This document shows, one piece after another, positions 58,222 to 64,000 of a stretch of 64,000 nucleotides of DNA. The notes under the pieces were generated by a model that was given only the letters and a program-made list of their open reading frames with translations, was not told the DNA's origin and did not search any database. The position numbers were made by a program, and so were the translations under genes. Origin of the DNA: Vreelandella populi (lineage in GTDB: Bacteria > Pseudomonadota > Gammaproteobacteria > Pseudomonadales > Halomonadaceae); assembly GCF_003989825.1 (NCBI RefSeq), contig NZ_RZHE01000002.1:310001-374000 (forward strand), read 5' to 3'. Each line of letters begins with the position of its first letter. The first letter of the stretch is position 1.

Positions 58222-58794
58222 ATGAATATTGATCGACTGCTTCAACAGCGCCAAGGCGCGGCAACCATTCCGCCATTAGATGCGTGGCAGCCCGCGCTTT
58301 CTGGTGATATGGATATTGTCATTCAGGCGGACGGCAGCTGGCTGCATGAAGGGCAGCCTTTTGCTCGTCCCGCGATTGCACGCTTGTTGTCCACGCTTTT
58401 ACGCCGTGACCCTGAAGGGTACTGTCTTGTGACGCCTGTCGAACGCTGGCGTATTCAGGTAGAGGATCTGCCTTTTATCGCCGTAGAGGCTGACTTTCAC
58501 GACGATGCCTGGTGGTTGACCACCCAATTTGACGATGTAATACGCCTGGATGCCGAGCATCCTATAGCGATCAGCCGAACACCTCAGAATGAACCGGTGC
58601 CCGAAATTGCCGTGCGCTACGGTTTGGCCGCCAGGCTGCATCGCCACGTATTTTATCAGCTGGTTGAGGCTTCAAGCTCTCATGAACTGGCTGGCGGCCA
58701 GTGCGAAATCGGCATCTGGAGTGCAGGATGCTGGCATGCCCTGGGCTGTCTTGACGCCGATGCAAGCGATGACCCGCCAAGTGAGGTTTCGTGA
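58222..58794 (+). CDS. DUF1285 protein
   Basis: 190 residues from the ATG at 58222 (AGGTG upstream; GTG three codons earlier possible). DUF1285 core: DMDIVIQADGSWLHEGQPFARPAIARLLSTLLRRDPEGYCLVTPVERWRIQVEDLPFIAVE, split here into consecutive blocks between residues 25 and 85, followed by VRYGLAARLHRHVFYQLVE near 135. Function unknown. Coupled to the helicase gene by a GTGA overlap. Confidence 0.88.
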   Translation: MNIDRLLQQRQGAATIPPLDAWQPALSGDMDIVIQADGSWLHEGQPFARPAIARLLSTLLRRDPEGYCLVTPVERWRIQVEDLPFIAVEADFHDDAWWLTTQFDDVIRLDAEHPIAISRTPQNEPVPEIAVRYGLAARLHRHVFYQLVEASSSHELAGGQCEIGIWSAGCWHALGCLDADASDDPPSEVS

Positions 58795-60998
58795 AGTTAA
58801 CCGCTGAACAGCATGCCGTTGTCCACCACCATGATGGCCATGCACGTGTAGCGGCGGTGGCGGGCGCTGGCAAGACCACCACCATGGCTGCGCGCGTCTT
58901 GCACCTGCTGGAAAGTGGTGTCGCGCCCAAACGAATGCTGGTGCTGATGTTTAACCGTTCGGCGCGAGATGATTTTCATCAACGGCTGGTGAATATGGCG
59001 CCGGCTGGTCAGACGCTGCCCGCCGTGCGTACCTTCCACTCGCTGGGGCATCGCCTTACCCAAAGCCTGTGCCGCTGGGGCGCGCTTGCGCCACGCCGTT
59101 TGCTCTCCGCCGACTGGCAGCTAGAGCGACTGCTCCGCCAGGCTAGCCTGAATGTGCTTCGCGACAGCGTTGAGCGTCGCGACGCTGCCATTGAGGGGGA
59201 CCGGCTGGAGGCCTTGGCGCATTTTTGTAATCTGGTGAAGGCGGAAATGGCCGCACCTGACACCCTCTTTGATCGGCTCAATTTTGAGCCCGATACCGAT
59301 TACTTTCCCGCAGCCTTTGCCGAAGCAGAGAGAATGTTGGCAAATGAAGGCCTGATGACTTACGCCGATCTACTGTATCGGCCGCTTCAGGCGTTGGAGG
59401 CCGACGCTGTACTGCGTCAGCGGGTCGAAGGGTTCCTGGACCATGTGATTATTGATGAGTACCAGGACATCAATGCGGCTCAGCAGCGTCTTCTGGCAGT
59501 ATTGGCAGGCGATACCGCTTCGGTAATGGCGGTAGGGGATGCCAATCAGTGTATCTATGAATGGCGCGGCGCCCGGCCGGATACCATGCTGGAAGATTTT
59601 ACCGCAACCTTTGGGCAGGCAACCGACTACCCGCTTTCCACTACCTTTCGCCATGGGCATGCGCTGGCACTGACCGCTAACCATGCCATTGTGGCTAATC
59701 AGCGGCGTCCTGATCAGCTGTGTTTGGCGGCGCCGCATAACCCGAATACACGGGTCTCGGTCGGGCAAGGGAATTCTGTACTGCTGGATGCCTTGATGGA
59801 TTGGAAATCCCAAGGGCGGGCATTCAACCAGGCGAGCCTGCTGGTGCGTAGCTGGGCGCTATCGGTGCCTTTCCAGCTAGCGCTCCTTCAGGCGGGGATT
59901 CCGTTTCGCCTGTTGCGTGAAGACCGTTTTGTGTTTCGCCTGCCACTGGTGCAGGCGCTGGTCGGCTATTTAAAGCTTTCACGTCGGCCTGAATTGCTGC
60001 ACCACCCTGAGCATCTTCTCTTACTGCTTTCCCAGCCAACGCCGTTTGTCGCCCGCGACCGGCTGCAGCGCCTGGCCTATCAGCTTGCGGCCACGCAAAG
60101 CTGGCCAGAGCGGCATGACCCTGTGCTTAACGAACTAAAGCCGCTTCAACGGCGCACGCTGAAAAAACGCTGGGCGCTACTCTGCGAACTGCCCCGACTA
60201 AGCGCCTGGCCACCTGCCAAACTGCTCGGTCATGTGGTGGAAAGTATTGATGCGGAAAAGACCCTAAAAAGGGCGGCCGCCCGACGTGATAAAGGCGAAG
60301 AGGATGTGCGGCTTCTCGATGTATTGATTGAGCAGGCCCAAAGCGTGCAGGATCCCGATGCATTTATCGAGCTATTGGAGCGTCCGGTAGAAAACCAGGC
60401 AGACGGCGTATTGATCTCGACCGTGCATGGCGCCAAGGGTCTGGAGTGGCCGCTGGTCGTCGTGGCCGGTGTCAACGAAGAGGATTTCCCTCACTATAGT
60501 CGGGACACCCCATTAAGCGATGAGCGTCTGGAAGAGGAGCGGCGGTTATTTTATGTGGCGATTACCCGCGCTGAAGAGCAGCTTTTGGTACTCCATGATG
60601 GTGGGGTACATCGCCCAAGCCGCTTTATTGCTGAAAGCGCCTGGCAGGACAGCATGCGCGTAGCCGAATGCCTTGCACAGGAAGCGCCTTCCAGCGCCAC
60701 GCTGCGCGTTGCTTCACCCGCGATTGTAAAACGCTATTTGGAGCGGTTGGGGCGCGCCGATATTACCCTAAGCGTGCCGGAGGTTCAGGAGCCCAAGGCC
60801 GCTTATGTTTCAGGTGAGCACTTCTATCCCGGTCAGCGGTTGCATCATGCGGTATTTGGTGAGGGCGAGGTGGCCTCGGTGGAAGGCAACCCATCAGACC
60901 CGGTGATTGATGTTCGTTTTGCCCAGGCAGGTCGGCGGCGGCTGATTGCCCGTCGTGCGCCCATTGAACGGTTAGAGCCCCCTGCACCATCAGCCTGA
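58791..60998 (+). CDS. UvrD/PcrA-family superfamily 1 DNA helicase
   Basis: 735 residues, GTG start. Motif I VAGAGKTTTMAARVL near residue 23, motif II IIDEYQDINAAQQRLL near 222, motif III AVGDANQCIYEWRGA near 245, motif IV region TTFRHG, motif V STVHGAKGLEWPLVVV near 545 and motif VI YVAITRAEEQLLVLHDGG near 585. The C-terminal ~60 residues (HAVFGEGEVASVEG...VDVRF) form a Tudor-like domain, as in UvrD and PcrA. It should unwind DNA 3' to 5'. It is neither classical UvrD nor Rep by neighbours; the specific role is open. Confidence 0.92.
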   Translation: MKLTAEQHAVVHHHDGHARVAAVAGAGKTTTMAARVLHLLESGVAPKRMLVLMFNRSARDDFHQRLVNMAPAGQTLPAVRTFHSLGHRLTQSLCRWGALAPRRLLSADWQLERLLRQASLNVLRDSVERRDAAIEGDRLEALAHFCNLVKAEMAAPDTLFDRLNFEPDTDYFPAAFAEAERMLANEGLMTYADLLYRPLQALEADAVLRQRVEGFLDHVIIDEYQDINAAQQRLLAVLAGDTASVMAVGDANQCIYEWRGARPDTMLEDFTATFGQATDYPLSTTFRHGHALALTANHAIVANQRRPDQLCLAAPHNPNTRVSVGQGNSVLLDALMDWKSQGRAFNQASLLVRSWALSVPFQLALLQAGIPFRLLREDRFVFRLPLVQALVGYLKLSRRPELLHHPEHLLLLLSQPTPFVARDRLQRLAYQLAATQSWPERHDPVLNELKPLQRRTLKKRWALLCELPRLSAWPPAKLLGHVVESIDAEKTLKRAAARRDKGEEDVRLLDVLIEQAQSVQDPDAFIELLERPVENQADGVLISTVHGAKGLEWPLVVVAGVNEEDFPHYSRDTPLSDERLEEERRLFYVAITRAEEQLLVLHDGGVHRPSRFIAESAWQDSMRVAECLAQEAPSSATLRVASPAIVKRYLERLGRADITLSVPEVQEPKAAYVSGEHFYPGQRLHHAVFGEGEVASVEGNPSDPVIDVRFAQAGRRRLIARRAPIERLEPPAPSA

Positions 60999-61020
60999 AC
61001 GGTTGGTGGCGCAGGGGGCT
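60976..61020. repeat. Hairpin over the helicase stop codon
   Basis: AGCCCCCTGC (60976-60985) pairs perfectly with GCAGGGGGCT (61011-61020); CACCA/TGGTG extends the stem inward. The TGA stop lies in the loop. No T-run follows on either strand. It may still act as a terminator or mRNA stabiliser between two convergent genes. Confidence 0.5.
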
Positions 61021-61030
61021 AAGTCTAGCG

Positions 61031-61070
61031 AGTTACATGTTCGGGTAGTTAGTTACATGTTTGGATAATT
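61031..61070 (-). repeat. Tandem duplication of the ETF-QO gene end
   Basis: Two adjacent 20-bp copies (61031-61050 and 61051-61070). Each encodes Asn-Tyr-Pro-Asn-Met-stop on the minus strand. The three differences are all at third codon positions and silent. The copy at 61051-61070 ends the present gene. Confidence 0.85.
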
Positions 61071-62717
61071 AGGACCGCCGCCGCCTTCAGGGGCTACCCA
61101 GGTAATATTCTGTGCCGGGTCTTTGATGTCGCAGGTTTTGCAATGGACGCAGTTCTGGAAGTTGATCTGGAAACGCGGTTGCCCGGCGTTATCTTCGACC
61201 ACTTCATAAACGCCGGCAGGGCAGTAGCGCTGAGCCGGTTCGGCAAACTTGGGCAGGTTGTGCTGGATGGGGATCTCAGAATCGTCCAGACGCAAATGAC
61301 ACGGCTGATCCTCTTCGTGGTTGGTGTTGGAAAGAAACACCGACGACAGCTTATCAAAAGAGAGTTTACCATCAGGCTTGGGATAATTGATCTTTTCAAA
61401 TTCAGCCGCTGGCTTCAGTGCACCGTGATCAGTGGTGGTGTCATGCACGGTGGGCAGTTTGTTACCCAGCAGCTGGTTGACGAAGTTATAGGCACCGCCG
61501 CCTACCGTTCCATATTTATGCATGGCGGGTCCAAAGCTTGCGCTCTCTTTTAGCTCCGTGTATGCCCAGCTGGCTTCCCACTTCTGCGTAAAGCTTGTGA
61601 GTTCCTGGGCGCCTTCATCACCGGTCTTGAGTGCTTCAAATACGCTTTCTGCAGCTACCAGCCCTGATTTCATGGCCGTGTGCAGTCCCTTGATTTTTGA
61701 GAAGTTAAGCGTACCTGCATCACAGCCAATCAGTAGGCCGCCTGCAAAGGTCATTTTGGGCAGGCAGTTAAAACCGCCTTTGGTCAGCGCGCGCGCGCCG
61801 TAGGCCACTCGTTTGCCGCCTTCCAGATACTGACTGAGCGCTGGATGATGTTTCATCCGCTGGAATTCATCAAAGGGTGACAGCCACGGGTTCTGATAGG
61901 AGAGGTCCATGATCAGGCCAACCACCACCTGCTGGTTCTCGGCGTGGTATAGAAACCATCCGCCGGGCGTGCTCTTACCCAGCGGCCAGCCGGAGCCATG
62001 TACTACTAGCCCTGGCTCGTGCTTGTCGGCCGGTACGTCCCAAAGCTCTTTCAGGCCGATACCGTAGTGTTGCGGGTCACGACCGGCATCCAGAGAGAAG
62101 TGCTCAATCAGCCGCTTGCCCAGATGACCGCGGGCGCCTTCAGCAAAGAGTGTGTATTTAGCGCGCAGCTCCATGCCAGGCATATAGCCATCTTTCGGCG
62201 TGCCGTCTGCAGCAACACCCATATCGCCAATGATGATGCCGCGTACGGCGTCATCTTCGATAATTACTTCCTGGGCAGCAAAGCCGGGGAAGATTTCAAC
62301 GCCCAACTCTTCTGCCTGCTCAGCCAGCCAGCGGCATAGGTTGCCTGCGCTGATCACATAGCGAGTCATGTCGCCGCCGGTATTGTGCATGCTCTTGGGC
62401 ACCAACGAGTTCGGCAGCTTTTGGGCTTTTTGCGCATCCTTGAGCAGGTAAACATCATCGCGAATGGCGGGTGTGTTTAAGGGGGCACCGCGCTCCTGCC
62501 AGTCGGGAAATAGCTCGGCAAGCGCTCGGGGTTCAAAAACTGCGCCGGACAGAATATGGGCGCCAACTTCAGAGCCCTTTTCCACTACACAAACGGTCAA
62601 CTCCTGTTGGGCTTCATTGGCTTGTTGCATCAGGCGGCAGGCGGCGGCAAGCCCGGAAGGCCCTGCACCCACAATCACTACATCGAAGTCCATGACATCG
62701 CGTTCAACATTTTCCAC
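61053..62717 (-). CDS. Electron transfer flavoprotein-ubiquinone oxidoreductase
   Basis: 554 residues from a GTG at 62717 with AAGGAG upstream; an ATG seven codons earlier overlaps that site. FAD loop FDVVIVGAGPSGLAAACRL near 11-29. The ubiquinone-binding and membrane-surface region has GIGLKELW and YAENQQVVVGLIMDLSY. The [4Fe-4S] cluster ligands are in YCPAGVYEV and NFQNCVHCKTCDIKDPAQN near the C-terminus. It passes electrons from ETF to the quinone pool during fatty acid and amino acid oxidation. Divergent from etfBA. Confidence 0.96.
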   Translation of the reverse strand: MENVERDVMDFDVVIVGAGPSGLAAACRLMQQANEAQQELTVCVVEKGSEVGAHILSGAVFEPRALAELFPDWQERGAPLNTPAIRDDVYLLKDAQKAQKLPNSLVPKSMHNTGGDMTRYVISAGNLCRWLAEQAEELGVEIFPGFAAQEVIIEDDAVRGIIIGDMGVAADGTPKDGYMPGMELRAKYTLFAEGARGHLGKRLIEHFSLDAGRDPQHYGIGLKELWDVPADKHEPGLVVHGSGWPLGKSTPGGWFLYHAENQQVVVGLIMDLSYQNPWLSPFDEFQRMKHHPALSQYLEGGKRVAYGARALTKGGFNCLPKMTFAGGLLIGCDAGTLNFSKIKGLHTAMKSGLVAAESVFEALKTGDEGAQELTSFTQKWEASWAYTELKESASFGPAMHKYGTVGGGAYNFVNQLLGNKLPTVHDTTTDHGALKPAAEFEKINYPKPDGKLSFDKLSSVFLSNTNHEEDQPCHLRLDDSEIPIQHNLPKFAEPAQRYCPAGVYEVVEDNAGQPRFQINFQNCVHCKTCDIKDPAQNITWVAPEGGGGPNYPNM

Positions 62718-63125
62718 CTGGCTTCTCCTTATTCTCATAAGTGCAGTGCCTTATAAAAACACGGCCTTAATTTAAAACGGTCGTTTGCTTCTGGTTATGC
62801 TCCATGATAGGCATAATACCTGTGTCAGGTCACGCCTACGATGCTAAAAGCAGCGTTTCCCGCCAAACGGTTAAAACTTAAGGCGAAAAACTTAGAGCGA
62901 ATTTGGCATAAAGCTTCGACCATTGCGTAAGCCAATAGGTATTGTTGCCATTAGGCAGGCTGTGGCAGATTAGTAAGGTTTTTTAATTGCGCCCCTATCA
63001 AACGCTTGCATGAATATCCGGGTCGTCGCCAACGTCTTGGCGAGGCTACTCTTTTATAAGCGGTGTCCGCTTGGCGGGTACCGACTTTGGTTAACGGCTT
63101 TTGCCCCAAGCCAAGCGAGGAACCT
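62718..63125. other. Divergent non-coding region between ETF-QO and etfB
   Basis: 408 bases, no convincing gene. It holds two perfect hairpins close to etfB: TCGCCAA/TTGGCGA (63026-63043, 4-base loop) and AAGCGG/CCGCTT (63058-63072, 3-base loop). Promoters for both sides must lie here, but I find no box pair near consensus. Confidence 0.5.
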
Positions 63126-63875
63126 ATGAAAGTACTCGTCGCGGTTAAACGCGTCATCGATTACAACGTCAAGATTCGCGTCAAGGCGGATCACTCCGAC
63201 GTTGACCTTACCAACGTCAAAATGGCCATGAACCCCTTCTGCGAAATCGCCGTGGAAGAAGCGGTGCGCTTGAAAGAGAAAGGTGTGGCCACCGAAGTAG
63301 TAGCGGTCACCATCGGCCCCAAGGCGTCTCAGGAGCAGCTGCGCACCGCGTTGGCGCTGGGCGCCGACCGCGCCATCCAGATCGAAACCGACGAGCGGGC
63401 AGAATCGCTGGCGGTCGCCAAGCTCTTGGCCAAAGTGGTCGAGCAAGAGCAGCCGGGTCTCGTGATCCTGGGCAAACAGGCCATCGACACCGACAACAAC
63501 CAGACCGGCCAGATGCTCGCCGCGCTCACCAACCTGCCGCAGGGAACCTTCGCCTCGGAAGTGGTCGTGGAAGGCGACCAGGTCCATGTCACGCGTGAAA
63601 TCGACGGTGGCCTGCAGACAATCGCACTGACTTTACCCGCCATCGTGACCACCGATCTGCGCCTGAACGAGCCCCGCTACGCCAAGCTGCCGGACATCAT
63701 GAAGGCCAAGAAAAAGCCGCTGGACGTCAAAACCCCCGCCGATTTCGGGGTGGACGTGGCGTCCAAGGTCAGCCTGCTCAAGGTGGAGTCCCCGGCCGAG
63801 CGTAAAGGTGGCATCAAAGTCGCCTCCGTGGACGAACTAATCGATAAACTCAAAAACGAAGCCAAGGTGCTTTAA
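63126..63875 (+). CDS. etfB: Electron transfer flavoprotein beta subunit
   Basis: 249 residues from the ATG at 63126, with GAGGAA upstream. Begins [40 protein letters not shown] near 38-57 and the AMP-binding [12 protein letters not shown] near 95 are family blocks. The stretch [14 protein letters not shown] ([21 protein letters not shown]) and the signature [21 protein letters not shown] follow. The codons end in C or G far more often than in the genes to its left. Confidence 0.97.
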   Translation: MKVLVAVKRVIDYNVKIRVKADHSDVDLTNVKMAMNPFCEIAVEEAVRLKEKGVATEVVAVTIGPKASQEQLRTALALGADRAIQIETDERAESLAVAKLLAKVVEQEQPGLVILGKQAIDTDNNQTGQMLAALTNLPQGTFASEVVVEGDQVHVTREIDGGLQTIALTLPAIVTTDLRLNEPRYAKLPDIMKAKKKPLDVKTPADFGVDVASKVSLLKVESPAERKGGIKVASVDELIDKLKNEAKVL

Positions 63876-63889
63876 GAGGAGTGGAACGC

Positions 63890-64000
63890 ATGAGCATTCT
63901 GGTACTTGCCGACCTCCATGAAGGCCAGCTGGCGGGCGCGACCGCCCACGTTGTCGCTGCTGCACAAGCGATTGGGGGCGATATTGACGTACTGGTCGCC
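63890..64000 (+). CDS. etfA: Electron transfer flavoprotein alpha subunit, partial
   Basis: Only the first 37 codons are inside the window: MSILVLADLHEGQLAGATAH and then VVAAAQAIGGDIDVLVA, the usual EtfA N-terminus. The FAD-binding C-terminal domain lies beyond the edge. It starts 14 bases after etfB with AGAGGAG upstream, so the two subunits form an operon. The heterodimer collects electrons from acyl-CoA dehydrogenases for ETF-QO. Confidence 0.93.
   Translation, partial: MSILVLADLHEGQLAGATAHVVAAAQAIGGDIDVLVA

Overview
The window is a stretch of core chromosome from a Gram-negative gammaproteobacterium, most likely a Halomonas-type member of the Halomonadaceae. The evidence for a diderm is the lipid A and LPS set (lpxC, lpxK, kdsB, msbA), the lipoprotein export genes and a meso-diaminopimelate-type MurE. 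The moderate GC content and a gene order close to Pseudomonas and E. coli fit this family. The genus is an inference. I see no tRNA, IS element, prophage or CRISPR array.

Region 1 (1-4150): a leftward operon lpoA-yraN-diaA-dolP, with dolP cut by the window edge. It diverges from rsmI, which is followed by the RNase P RNA gene. Region 2 (4151-20783): the division and cell wall cluster rsmH-ftsL-ftsI-murE-murF-mraY-murD-ftsW-murG-murC-ddl-ftsQ, then ftsA-ftsZ after a 311-bp gap. mraZ is missing and rnpB takes its place. Region 3 (20784-28180): lpxC, the helicase loader dciA (leftward), a small basic secretory ORF, secA, argJ and a Nudix-ThiE fusion. The small ORF ends in an RGPP motif and looks like a SecM-type arrest peptide.

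Region 4 (28181-30373): the agmatine-to-putrescine pair aguA-aguB, leftward. Region 5 (30374-40343): lolC-type permease, lolD, a DUF2062 gene, comEC, msbA, lpxK, a Trm112-like gene, kdsB, a 21-codon relic of a low-molecular-weight tyrosine phosphatase, and murB. Region 6 (40359-47755): rne with a long structured leader, divergent from rluC, then a HAD phosphatase, sppA and maf. Region 7 (47864-58794): yceD-rpmF-plsX-fabD-fabG-acpP-fabF-pabC-mltG-tmk-holB-pilZ-tatD-DUF1285. It starts at a near-consensus promoter whose +1 falls almost on the yceD start codon. Region 8 (58791-64000): a UvrD-type helicase, then leftward ETF-ubiquinone oxidoreductase and divergent etfB-etfA (etfA cut by the edge).

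Most genes serve envelope growth: peptidoglycan precursors, the divisome, lipid A, fatty acids, lipoprotein and protein export. The most interesting points are the SecM-like ORF before secA, the apparently leaderless yceD transcript, the phosphatase relic, the loss of mraZ with rnpB placed against rsmH, a palindrome before the fabF promoter, and a duplicated 3' end on the ETF-QO gene.
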